This document shows positions 1 to 9,866 of a DNA stretch of 27,500 nt, one piece after another; the first letter of the stretch is position 1, and every line of letters begins with the position of its first letter. Under the pieces are notes generated by a model. It saw only the letters and a program-made list of their open reading frames with translations. It did not search any database and was not told the origin of the DNA. The position numbers were made by a program, and so were the translations under genes. The stretch comes from Chrysomallon squamiferum (Eukaryota; Mollusca; Gastropoda; Neomphalida; Peltospiridae): the NCBI GenBank assembly GCA_012295275.1, contig CM022670.1, positions 39,022,251-39,049,750 on the forward strand. The letters are read 5' to 3'.

Positions 1-177
1 AAAACAAAAACAACAAAAAATCAATTTCTAATTTGTATTTTCACAAAATAATTTAAAATATATGTATGATTCAATATCAAAAGTTTATATTTTGGCCTAC
101 TGAATTTCATAAACTGAAAAAAAAAAAATATTAATAATAATTCTGTCACTAATATTTTGAAGAGTTCTGTTGTCATG

Positions 178-540
178 ATTAATTTAAAATCAATGAAATG
201 TTTATGAAAGTATATTGTTTAATTTAAAATAGTTATCTAACATTTAATTTAAAACAATGATGAACTATTTCATTTTTAAATAGTGTAAAGATATTTATAT
301 TAAAAAAAACAATCATAAAAAAAATCATCAGATAACTGAAACAGTAATTTGATTTTAAAACAATGTTTAATTTAATACCATAATCCTGTATTTAATTTAA
401 AATAATAAATTGATATTTAGTTTAATACTGAAGTCTCTGTGTTTAATTTAAAACAGTAATCTCATGTTTAATTATTAATAGTATTTTGACATATAATTTA
501 AATCTGAAATTTATTTAATTTAAAACAATGGCTTGATTTT
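178..540. repeat. 25-bp degenerate AT-rich minisatellite
   Basis: The core GTTTAATTTAAAACAGTAAT recurs at near-constant spacing. Unit starts (TTT of TTTAATTT) are at about 218, 243, 366, 391, 416, 442, 467, 492 and 514, so steps are 25, 25, 25, 26, 25, 25 and 22, with a diverged stretch between 260 and 360. Units share TTTAATTTAAAA followed by a variable half. It lies in NFI intron 4. Confidence 0.75.
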
Positions 541-950
541 TCTCATTAAAAAGTTGCAACATATTTCATATAAAAAAAATAAATAGTGAATAAGTTTCTT
601 TTAAAACTGTTCTTGCTATACATAATTTTTTTTTTTTTAATTGTTATTATTATTAAAAGGCGTTATATATACAAAAATATATATATGGGTACAAACACAG
701 ATTATGACAAAGGAAATTTTCAATGCATTGGGCTATCATTTATCAGTTAGCAGTAAGAGATGTTTTAATGTGCTTTTTAATTTAAGGATGCTATGGACAC
801 TGCAGGGTGCTGCATTTAAAAAAATATATATTGTAAGCAACCTCTGTTAATCTACCTGTTTTATATATTAGAAAAAAGAAATTTGAGTGCATATGTCTGT
901 ATTTGCGTTTATATGTATATATCTAAATATATCTATGTGGGTGTGTTCTT

Positions 951-1011
951 ATGTATGTTGGTATATAATGTATGTATGTATGTATATGTATGTATGTATG
1001 TATGTATGTAC
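951..1011. repeat. (TATG)n microsatellite
   Basis: Nearly uninterrupted ATGT/TATG tetranucleotides, broken by one short TATAATG segment and one TATATG. The open frame over it is Tyr/Val/Cys/Met low complexity and not a gene. Confidence 0.9.
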
Positions 1012-1160
1012 ACATTAGGGTACAGGGAGAGGTTGGTGTTACTAACTGACCAAGCTTTAGGGTAGGGATTTTGGGTATACAGATTCATCTATGAAATTAT
1101 ATTTTCACAAACTGTATATTTCAAAAACACAAACACAAAATAAGAAATATAACCAATTAA

Positions 1161-1210
1161 AAAATAAATAAATAAATAAATACAACAACAAAATATAATA
1201 ATAATAATAA
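1161..1210. repeat. (AAAT)n and (ATA)n microsatellites
   Basis: AAATAAATAAATAAATAAAT is followed by a short CAA patch and then ATAATAATAATA. Confidence 0.85.
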
Positions 1211-2094
1211 CTGAATTGAAAGGACAATCAATGGGCTCTTTGGTCCAACAATACAAATTAAATTTAAAAACAAACTCTGGAAATTATTTTAAAAAACAAC
1301 TAAACTACAGAACAAAAATAACAAGATTTAACAAATGTACAATAACCAGTGAATTACTGATAACCTCTAGAAAAATAGAAAAATAAATCTATAAACGAAT
1401 GCAGATATTAAACGAATTAATATATTAAAAATAATTATAGGTATGTTAATATTTATTACAGCTCGAATCTACAGCGTTAGTCTCTACAGTTATATAACTC
1501 TGAATAGCCAATAATAAGTTAAGGGTTCATGGTCAGGCTACTAACCTCTGCATGGCCTGCCCAACTGCAAACTGTTATTGAAATAGCATCTGCAGCAACA
1601 CACAGAATAGTCTACAGTGGAGAGAGACTACAGGTAACAAGGAGAACACAAAACTCAACACCGCTTCTAGCAAGTTTAATTAAGGAAACACATTGCAAAC
1701 ACATGCAATGCTTTATGTAACAGATATTTTGGCGTCCATCATGGAAAATTATTAAACTCTTAAATAATATTTAAAAAAAAAAAAAAAATACTTAGCAAAA
1801 AATTTGTGTAATTAGTAATTTAAAGAGTAATGAAGTTTTTTTTTTTTCTAAGTGAATGACTAATAAAGAAATTAACTATTAATGATAATAATTTTAAAAA
1901 AAAAAAATAATAATAATAATTTAGAAAGTTTATTAATTTGTCAAGAAAATGCTTAAGTTTTTATGTCCAAACTTTGGGTTTTTTCAAACATTATTTTGTT
2001 TAGTATTTTTAAATAAGTTATAATTTATTTGGATTTTTTTTTTCAAATTTTAATATCCAGTCTATATATGACAAGCAGAGAGATTGTAATGCTA

Positions 2095-2215
2095 TTCACA
2101 ATGTTACTAAAAAAAAAGTTGTTACATTTGATTTACAAATAAAGAGGTTATGATATGCACAATGTTAATGAAAAAAAAAAAAAAAAAGGTATTACATTTA
2201 ATATGCACTCCATGA
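2095..2215. repeat. 61-bp direct duplication with poly(A) inside
   Basis: CACAATGTTA-(A)n-GT-TTACATTTgAT at 2097-2133 recurs as CACAATGTTA-(A)17-GGTATTACATTTAAT from 2158, an offset of 61. The main difference is the length of the internal A run (9 versus 17). Confidence 0.7.
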
Positions 2216-3157
2216 CTTCTGTTTTTTTCAATATTCTCTTAAATAAAAGATACATATAAATATTTCAAAAGCATTAAAAGGATTTCATATTATTCTAAAA
2301 ACAAGAATTCTAATGCCTGCCATGTGTTTCAAACTGAGCTAATTTTAGACAAATTCTTACAATGGACACCTTACATCTTCTTTTCCTCTGCACTTCAACA
2401 ATTTCTTTTATTTGTAAACAGTTGATACAAGTGTGAAAGATTACACATAGGTATATAATTTTAACAATTAAAGTTTGTGTTGTAAAACGGTGTCTGGCTT
2501 TTAGTGTGTATGTCTGCATGGTTAACGTCTGTTTTGTATAAATTATGGATGTATAAGGACATAAATTATATTTCAGTGTCTGAATTAAAAAAAAATTCTA
2601 AGTGTTCCAAGTGTAACACTTTACAATATTTACACAGGGCAATGAACTGAAATAATTTCCAAGTTACATTTCACCAACAAATTTACATGATGGCATGTTT
2701 ATGCATGAGTCAGTTCCAATAATGGACACCTTTGAGTAATTAGCGATTGGAAATAGTATCTATACAGTCCTGATTGGATTGTCCTTGCACTGACCTCTGT
2801 CCATTATCAGTATACAGCAATTTGTTGCATAGTCAGGTATTGCATAAAATGAGGAAGTAAAAAAAAACAATGACCAAAAAGCAGAAATAAAGCATTCATT
2901 ACTGACTTTTTAATCAATGAATTAATTTTATACTGATCACAGATTATCGAAGAACTGGGTACAGAAATGTTGTTACTAAGGGTATTGGAAGGGAGGGGTC
3001 TGTTAATTAAAACATTTTTTAAAAAATCATTTCATTGTTATAATTATCTTTCTTTTTATGCATTCTTAAATGCATGAAGTATAGCTAATGTCAATGCATT
3101 AATATATATATTAGGACAATATGCAAGAACGTGTATTTGTATGCTACTGTATGTATG

Positions 3158-3161
<4 letters not shown>

Positions 3162-3201
<40 letters not shown>
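3162..3201. repeat. (TG)20 microsatellite
   Basis: Twenty perfect TG units, preceded by ATGTATGTTAC. Confidence 0.95.
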
Positions 3202-3206
<5 letters not shown>

Positions 3207-4869
3207 CAGTTGGACAGATGTATCACAGATGGAATTTAACAAGGTTCTGTGGGCAGCAACAGAGTAATGTTGTTCATGTATGAACATTTAATTTAATCAC
3301 GAACTCGAACATATATTCGTGTAACATATCCGCTAATTGTTATTAATTTGGTTACATTTACATACAAGAAAGCATGAACCTGCAGGGCTGGGGGCTAACG
3401 CAGGTTATTGGCATCACAAACAAACTACAAAAGTGATGCAGACATTTGTCCACGATCTCCGAGTCTGTGTGCATGTCATTTGTAAAGCTTGCTGACTTCA
3501 GGTGTTATGTCACACGGCAAACACAGGCTCTCATGTGTAATACATTAACATGAATAACAATTTCGTTCCAGATGAGAAAAGATGAATATACTTATCTCAA
3601 GGTTAAGTGGGTGTCAATCAGGTATTCTAGCGCAGTATTCTGATACAATGCAGACTTAACCGACAGAACATAATTCTACTTATGTAACTGCATGTCCCCA
3701 GCTAACCCTGTACATAATCCTGCCACCCTGCAGCTGTAAAACTACAGTTCCCAAACATAATTCTTCATCTTACACTTAAAATGCAGAAATTCCTATTTAG
3801 ACGTAATTATCTCGTTTTTCTGGTAGTAGAATGCAGCTTTTGTTCTACTTGGAGTTTCTCATGTTTCAGCTGATTTGAAATATATTTTTAAACATACAAA
3901 GATATCATAAATGTGAGAACAATACAATCAAGGTTATTCGGTTTTAGAATATTATTATTATGCAAATTTATGATACGTTTCAGCTCCAACAATAATTATA
4001 GTGGTAGGCATTTACGATTACTATAAAAGTAAAAATTTAAGAGAAAATTATGGTTTAGCCTTTTATGCAGCTACTAGAACATTTAAGTTTAAATTCTGCC
4101 TGTAAATCATTTTTTTATTGGCTAGACTGTGAATAAAATAATAATAAAACACAAACATTTAGCAAGGCAGGAGAAACAAACTCTAGAGTTGTGTTTTTTT
4201 TTTCAATTATCTCTGTTTTCAGTATAAACATATAAAATTATTTGTTTTTATGTTTTAAGATGTAACACATTTAACTATAATGTATTTTATTACATGCTTA
4301 CCAAATGGAATTATATTATTTTATGCATAAACAGTAATACAGTCTGTTAACTAAAATTATGATTGCAAATTTAATATTCATTATACTGTAACATATATTA
4401 ATAATATCTTTTAGGAATTTTTATGATATTTAGACATGTGTGTGTGTGTGTGAAGGAAAGAAAGAGAGAGAGGATGAATTTAAAGAGATATATGTAAGTG
4501 ATTGCAGATATATATCTTTTTTTCAGTAAATGATGTTTCACTCATGATCAATTTCATCTTTTTGAGGTATATATATATATATATTTCTCTCATTTTATAA
4601 TTAATGTTTTCTGACATAATGAGAATTAAATACAAATCAAAGCAGTACAGCTTAAAACCGATAACCAGTGTTCAATGATTTACAACAAAAAGCAGACTGA
4701 TTATATCTCACACTGTTTGGTTACACAAAAGATAACAACCCAGTATTTTGTTATAATACAACCATATCAAAATGTTCTCACACAGGAACTGAACTGCATG
4801 GATCTTGTGACATTCATAAACATACATACATCTTGTTAGTGCTACTAGTTTAACATGTAAGTCACCTAC

Positions 4870-4929
4870 CTTTAATATCTGGATCACCATTTATTGTCAG
4901 ATCTGCATAATCTGCTCGTGGATCGGGAA
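4870..4929 (-). CDS. NFI: NFI coding exon 4 (60-nt linker exon)
   Basis: The acceptor is ttgttttgtag|TTCCC and the donor is ATTAAAG|GTAGGT. It completes a Val codon begun in exon 3 (G|TT) and reads [20 protein letters not shown] before leaving phase 1. The DPDIK end aligns with the DADIK motif that follows the DNA-binding domain in vertebrate NFIA and NFIX. That match, the phase match and both splice sites support the call although the exon is short. The acidic, Gly/Pro-containing segment is expected to be a flexible linker between the DNA-binding domain and the activation region. The following exon, normally with an FVTSGVFSVTEL-like motif, was not found in the remaining 4.8 kb. Confidence 0.85.
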
Positions 4930-7900
4930 CTACAAAACAATGCAAAACAAGTAGAAATGTATTCAGCAAGGTGAATAAGCACTTTGTAGTGCTACGCTAT
5001 GACAATAAAATGTATTGTTTGATATTTGATTTAAAAGAATATTAATATAACTTATGTAACCTTTCCATTTACCACATGCATGTAGTTCTTCAGGTTTATA
5101 AAATTGTTCACTTTGCATAAATCTGATTAAAAAGTTGTTAATACTTTAGGACTGTTTATCTATCATGAAGCTACAGTCCAGAGGAATTATTAAATTTTTA
5201 GTCATTGTAATTTTTTTAAATGTCCCTGAAATGTGGTCACGTTAAAATGCTGTGGTAATAGATACTACATTGGAGTAACTACTGTTTAACCTCTCTGATT
5301 ACAATCAATACCCTTGTTTTAAATATTTTCAAATTGCTTATTTATTAATTAGCATGTGGAAATCAGAAAACATCACAGCATCGGCTACTCTTTCCAATTA
5401 ACATAAAATGGACCTTTTCAAAGTATTTTTTTCATCAATGGGAGAGAAAAGGTGTGAAAAATCAATTTTACGTTATGTAAATATTCATATTCCTTATACT
5501 GTTAGCTTCATTTCTGAAATCATTTCCATCTCCATAAGTTTATAAGAACAGCTGATAATGAGCCACTAATGATCATATTTGATATAAAACTCCATCAAAT
5601 GATTTCACTAATTAATTCACTAAAAAATGGATTTTTTTTTTTTATAAATAACCACCAAAAAGTATGGGACACTTCTGGGGTTAACATTATATTTTTATTT
5701 AATTTTTTTTTTTTTTCAGTATTATTTGTTGTTATTTTTTTTGGATTATTAAATTATGACTGCTTGACATTTTCTAACTCAAAAGTCACTATAGTGAATT
5801 AATCCCTAATTTGATATGCAAGATCATAGTACTTGAGACATCTGTTGTTAAACTCTGACTTAATATGATATATCATCCTGTTATGTCAGTACTTTATGTC
5901 TTCAGTAAACAAGGAGCTGCAAAACACATTTCCTGTATCTTCAATACAAAAAAAAAAAAAAAAAAAAAAAATGATCTTAACTCCATTATGCCAAAGACAA
6001 AAGATCCAACAAAACTAAAACAATTTTCTTGCATACCAAAGACTTGAGATCTCAATAATGACTGTGAAAAATACATCACAAAATATCAAATCTAAAATTA
6101 TTAAATAAAAACCTTCAGGTTTCCAATTCAGTGATAAAGGGATAAAAAAATAAAAAAATAAATAAATTTGAAAAAAAAAAAAAAATTTGAAAAAAAAAAA
6201 TGGTGGAAAATTAAGAACCAAAATAATTTTAATTTTTTTTTTTTTTTTTTTAAATTCATAATTTCAAAAAAAAAAAAAAACCACATACCATAGCTGTGTA
6301 TAAAGTTAGCCAGGTACAAATCCAACTCGCGAACTGAGACACTGATATGGTGTGGGTTCACACAAAGATTCGGGTGCATGCACTCGTGCGATTTCTCCAG
6401 TCTCTCGCCGTCTGTACTTTCAAGAGGTATTGCTTTGAACAGTATGACCATAACGAGGTCCAGGCGCCACACTTTGTCCGCCTGGCGCAAGCAGTCTATT
6501 CTCCTCATTTTGCCTTTCTGGTCAGGATTCGACAACACGCACACAGGTGGCCGTTTTCCTGTAATACTGAGAACAAAGTCTTCGCGACACTCTTGTGTAA
6601 TGTCTTTCCGAAGTTTTGCTAATAACCGTGATGCCCATTTCTGCTTTACTTCTGGTTTTTCATTCTAAATATATAAAAATGAAAAAAAAAAAAAAAAAAA
6701 AAAAAAATAAATAAAATATTATAACAGTCTTGACGAATTCAGTCACGTTACATATTACGGCTAGATACATTATTTCTACGTTTCTTTCAAATATATTACT
6801 GTCGTAAAATATTTTTTCTATTAAACACGTAACAAGTTTATATAAATATCAAATTTTCCATTACTGTCTGTCACCTTTTTAAAAAGAAAATCCTCTTAAA
6901 TTAAAATTAAAATCTATAACTAAGAGATAATTAATGCTAAATACAAAGAATTGATAAATATAAACTCAAGACACATACAATTATCTGCTATTAACAATCT
7001 GATTTTGCAATTACAGCATTTGAGATGAAATCCACTGCCATCTCAGAAAGGCTACTTTTACACATTAGCAACAAGATTTCTTTTATGTAACAACAAAGCA
7101 GAGTAACTTATAGTCTTAGATATCTAGGACATGGAGAAATAAATACTAATAGGAAACTGGCCTTGAAGATTCCATCTTGTAACGTATCACTACTTTGATG
7201 AATGCTTTACCACACAAACAGGAATTTATAAAATTTCTGAAGGTGCAGTAAAGAAAGTCAAGTACCTGAAGCTCTTCTTTGACTCTGCGTTCTTCATCCA
7301 TGGACATTCTTTTTTCGTGCTTCTTGAAGTATTTTCGCTTTGCAGCTTGAAGGTTGAACCATGTGTATGAGAAAGACTTTACATGAGGCAGCAGAGCCTC
7401 AATGAATGGATGAAATTCATCCTGAAATAAGAAGACTTTGTGTTACAGCTCTGAAATGTCAGTAAAGTATTCAACAGTAGTAGCTAGTAAAAGAATTATT
7501 AGTTGTAACATTTTTACATTCCACTCTCAAACATTAGTATACTATTAGAAGTAGCATTAGTAACTATAGCAAGAGCAATTTGTTAAATAACACACTTTGA
7601 ACCTCTTAATTCCTGCATTCCATATTCTGGCCACTGTCTTGGTTTTGAACATTTTGAATCTGCAGCCATTAGTTTGTTTATTATGTCACCAGGATTTTAC
7701 ATTACATGATAATAAAAAAAAAAAAAAAAAAAAAAAAATGGAAGCTTTAATGGCTGCATTATTTCCTATTTTAAGCTTTGTCCATCTTTGGTAACACCAT
7801 AATATGTGGAATAAATAGGCAAAACTATGTTTACTTAAGTTAGGGGTCCATTTCTGTTCTGCAGTATTTTGGGTGGGGTGGGGGATCTGGATTTAAGAGG

Positions 7901-9832
7901 TTTGACCTGTGGTTTTAATATTAGGAGTAATGTTTTAATATTACACTCTCACATGTGAATATGATATTAATAATAATAACAGTAGTTGCAGTTACGCTCT
8001 CAGATAACAATTTTATTATTCATTAAAATAAAGAGTACTAGTAGTAAAAGTAATCGAAAAAGTAGTAATGTTACTGATTTATTGCTTTCAATATATATTG
8101 AAAGAGCAATTATTCCTCCAAGCAATAAAAATAACATCACATACACAAAAAATAATATAATCAATAATGCATAATGAATTAAAAATGTATATGCATTATT
8201 ATATATATGAAACAAATATTATTTCAAAATGTCATCAGTAAATATAATCTGCAGCAAAGCTTAAATATATAAATAAAACTGTCATTTTATCAATTTCAAA
8301 AATGTATTTAAAAATGATTTAAATTAAAATGAAAATTATTTGTAAATAAATGTTGCTATATATATATATGTAAAAAAAAAAAAAAAAAAAAATTAAAAAA
8401 TGTACTTGTTTTATTTTTTCAAATCAGACCAGTCATTGAATTACCTGAGTTCTTCATAATTCAATTAACTTTTTCTAAAAATAATAATGAATAAAAGCAA
8501 ACAAAAAAATACATTTAAAAAAAAAAAAAAATTTAAAAATCAGTTTTCAAAATATGTTCAGAAAGTTTTCGAGACATTTGTAATTTACAAATATAAATCA
8601 GAAGCTTTTTGAAAAAATAAACATTCTTGATTTTTATTATTTTTTTTACAAATATGAATAAATCAGTACTCTTTCTGAGTCATAAGAGATCTGAAGAACA
8701 TTAACTACAAACACTTACCTACACGTCACCAATACTGTTTACACCATGATATTACAGCTAAAATAAATCCTTCAGAAAATAATTCTTAAAATGTTTTATG
8801 CTGGGCATATATATATATATATATATCCATAATTCTTAACTGTTAAATTTATGTATTAAAGTAAAAATTTTATAGATATCTATTTACTTTTATTCGGGAA
8901 AACTTTAACATAACTGTTTCAAACAAAATTAATGCTTTAAAAAGAAACTACTAAATAAAACCCCTATCCACCAGGTTAATATCCATATCTGAATAAATCA
9001 TTTTAACATCAAATTAGTATTTAAATATGAACAGTTTACACACATAAATATATATGTATATTGTAACTTTTAAGAAGAAACCTAACACATCATATGTTAC
9101 TAACAGATGCACGTATTAAGTATGTCTTTATAACACATTTAAAGATACAAAAAATGAATATAGCCAAGAAACAGCCAAGAATATCATATTTCATCTTATT
9201 TCAGTCTTAAACATGTGGCCATTCTGTGGTATATGAATGATTTATTTTAGCTGCAGGAATAAGTTTTGATGATTTCTTGTAGTAGGAGTGGCCGGCTATG
9301 AATACTAAATGATGTGAATATATATTTTTTATGAAACTAACGAATGCAAAACATCCAGTCTGTTACTATCTTTACAGAGCTACGAGCAATGATATATCAT
9401 ACAAACTGGTTTACACTGCTAGGTGATATATCGTATCTTCCATACACACACACACAAAAAAAAAAAAATGCAGTCTGGATTACATCAGTTTTACAGTGAA
9501 TGGGCATGTTTACGTAATAAATGTTATGAAACAGTAAGTTATAATATGTACAGCTGCATCATTACTTTAATAAACCAAACATGAATTATGAAAACGTTTT
9601 ATGAGCGACGTACGTATATGTTCACGTCGTTGATACAGTGAATTATATCAGGTCAAGCCTAAAATGGTACACACGAAAGTGTTAAACTTAAACACGAAAC
9701 TCATCCTATATGTTGATTACTTTACAGTAAAAATCACTGAAATATGATACTAAAATAACTAAAACCGTTAATAACTCATTACTGTTCGGTCCAGCAAGAA
9801 CGTACCTCAATAGTTGGCTGATCGGCACTCAT
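4870..9832 (-). CDS. NFI: Nuclear factor I (NFI/CTF) transcription factor, 5' part, exons 1-4
   Basis: Join on the minus strand: 9832-9806, 7421-7266, 6664-6289, 4929-4870, continuing past the left edge. The joined frame stays open for about 206 residues, and every junction has GT-AG borders with matching phases (0, 0, 1). Residues 10-61 are the NFI pre-N domain. Residues 62-186 are the MH1-like NFI DNA-binding domain. Residues 187-206 are the start of the linker. NFI proteins are nuclear, bind TTGGC-N5-GCCAA as dimers and regulate transcription in development. Family hallmarks read directly are [88 protein letters not shown] and [11 protein letters not shown]. Most invertebrates have one NFI gene and vertebrates four, so no A/B/C/X suffix is justified. 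The C-terminal Pro-rich activation region is not in the window. Confidence 0.96.
4930..6288 (-). other. NFI intron 3
   Basis: 1359 nt, donor GTATGT, acceptor ttgttttgtag. Beside exon 3 it is very homopolymer-rich: A15 at 6266-6280, T19 at 6233-6251, A-rich 6143-6200 and A24 at 5948-5971. Open frames here are Phe/Lys low complexity. The remainder, 4930-5930, is AT-rich unique sequence with nothing recognisable. Confidence 0.8.
6143..6280. repeat. Homopolymer A and T blocks next to the exon 3 donor
   Basis: A-rich 6143-6200, T19 at 6233-6251, then A15 at 6266-6280. The T19 and A15 runs are complementary with a 14-nt spacer and could fold as a hairpin in the NFI pre-mRNA, starting 8 nt inside intron 3. 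Confidence 0.8.
6289..6664 (-). CDS. NFI: NFI coding exon 3 (MH1-like DNA-binding and dimerisation domain)
   Basis: 376 nt, 125 codons plus one nucleotide, phase 0 to phase 1. The acceptor is atatatttag|AATGAAAAACC and the donor is AGCTATG|GTATGT. It encodes residues 62-186: [20 protein letters not shown] at 62-81, [15 protein letters not shown] at 87-101, [20 protein letters not shown] at 103-122, then [18 protein letters not shown] and LESTDGERL. The end is [18 protein letters not shown]. The four family-conserved cysteines, three of them known to be needed for DNA binding and one for redox sensitivity, map to C103, C119, C156 and C162. A further Cys at 87 is shared with NFIC-type sequences ([12 protein letters not shown]). 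A 26-nt uridine run forms the polypyrimidine tract upstream of the acceptor. The open frame past the donor into the intron reads low-complexity Phe and is not coding. Confidence 0.97.
6665..7265 (-). other. NFI intron 2 (splits the DNA-binding region)
   Basis: 601 nt, donor GTACTT, acceptor atatatttag. The + strand poly(A) at 6682-6707 is a 26-nt uridine tract in the transcript, about 17 nt before the AG, and serves as the polypyrimidine tract. The rest is unremarkable AT-rich sequence. Confidence 0.85.
7266..7421 (-). CDS. NFI: NFI coding exon 2 (pre-N domain)
   Basis: 156 nt, 52 codons, phase 0 to phase 0. The acceptor is cttcttatttcag|GAT and the donor is CTTCAG|GTACTT. It encodes protein residues 10-61: [14 protein letters not shown], then [20 protein letters not shown], then [15 protein letters not shown]. 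This is the basic, helical N-terminal module of the NFI DNA-binding domain (the family called NfI_DNAbd_pre-N), which in vertebrate NFI contributes to DNA binding next to the MH1-like fold. The Lys/Arg-rich [11 protein letters not shown] segment is intact. Exon boundaries coincide almost exactly with this domain, so the gene splits the DNA-binding region at a module border. Confidence 0.96.
7422..9805 (-). other. NFI intron 1
   Basis: 2384 nt, donor GTACGT, acceptor tcttatttcag. It is AT-rich and non-coding. It holds poly(A) runs at 7714-7738, 8372-8392 and 8519-8532, short (AT)n at 8356-8369 and 8807-8826, an (AC)n/(A)n patch at 9444-9468, and a poly-GGGG(T) patch near 7870. No open frame resembles a protein. 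Confidence 0.8.
9806..9832 (-). CDS. NFI: NFI coding exon 1 (start codon, 9 residues)
   Basis: Encodes MSADQPTIE and ends in phase 0 at a strong donor (GAG|GTACGT). The ATG has A at -3 (tcaaaATGA). An in-frame TGA lies at 9850-9848, so no upstream start in the same exon can be used. The length matches the 9-residue MYSPLCLTQ-type N-terminus of vertebrate NFI, which is also followed directly by DEFHPF, but the sequence differs. NFI genes use alternative first exons, so this is probably one of several possible N-termini. It is too short to find by ORF length. It rests on the donor, the phase match with the DEFHPF exon and the acceptor just upstream. Confidence 0.85.
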
Positions 9833-9866
9833 TTTGACAGACGGGGGTCAGACCTGAGGGAAAGAA
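9833..9866 (-). other. NFI: 5' UTR end and splice acceptor before NFI exon 1
   Basis: Read on the minus strand, attctttccctcag|GTCTGACCCCC is a good pyrimidine-rich 3' splice site, with AG at 9855-9854. It lies 21 nt before the ATG and implies a noncoding exon farther right. The donor of that exon is not certain. The best-looking minus-strand candidate is GTG|GTAAGC with GT at 10814-10813. If no splicing occurs here, the transcript simply begins upstream and this is continuous 5' UTR. Confidence 0.5.

Larger units (their letters stand above)
1..4869 (-). other. NFI intron 4, 5' portion (continues off the left edge)
   Basis: Starts with donor GTAGGT at 4869. I looked on the minus strand for the next NFI exon (FVTSGVFSVTELV-type residues) and for coding-like GC elevation. 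None convinces. The more complex patches at 3360-3560 and 3660-3780 do not translate to NFI. Contents are a 25-bp minisatellite at 178-540, (TATG)n at 951-1011, (AAAT)n at 1161-1210, a 61-bp duplication at 2095-2215, (TG)20 at 3162-3201, (TG)n/(AG)n at 4436-4472 and (TA)n at 4568-4584. Confidence 0.75.

Noticed and set aside
178-540. Regularly spaced repeats resembling a CRISPR array
   Set aside because: Units are degenerate and contiguous at 25 bp, with no constant repeat plus unique spacers, and the DNA is eukaryotic.
1-4869. Next NFI exon (FVTSGVFSVTEL region)
   Set aside because: Searched by eye on the minus strand, especially 1529-1720, 2730-2830, 3360-3560 and 3660-3780. No matching translation with splice sites.
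6128-6288. Extension of the exon 3 frame past the donor
   Set aside because: After the GTATGT donor the frame reads poly-Phe/Lys from homopolymers, and the phase-1 join to 4929 restores NFI linker sequence.
6347-6668. Two + strand frames over NFI exon 3
   Set aside because: Antisense shadows of the MH1-like domain exon.
9814-9828. TTGGC-N5-GGCAC, an apparent NFI half-palindrome inside NFI exon 1
   Set aside because: Only the left half matches TTGGC-N5-GCCAA, and it is explained by coding sequence. Half-sites are common by chance.
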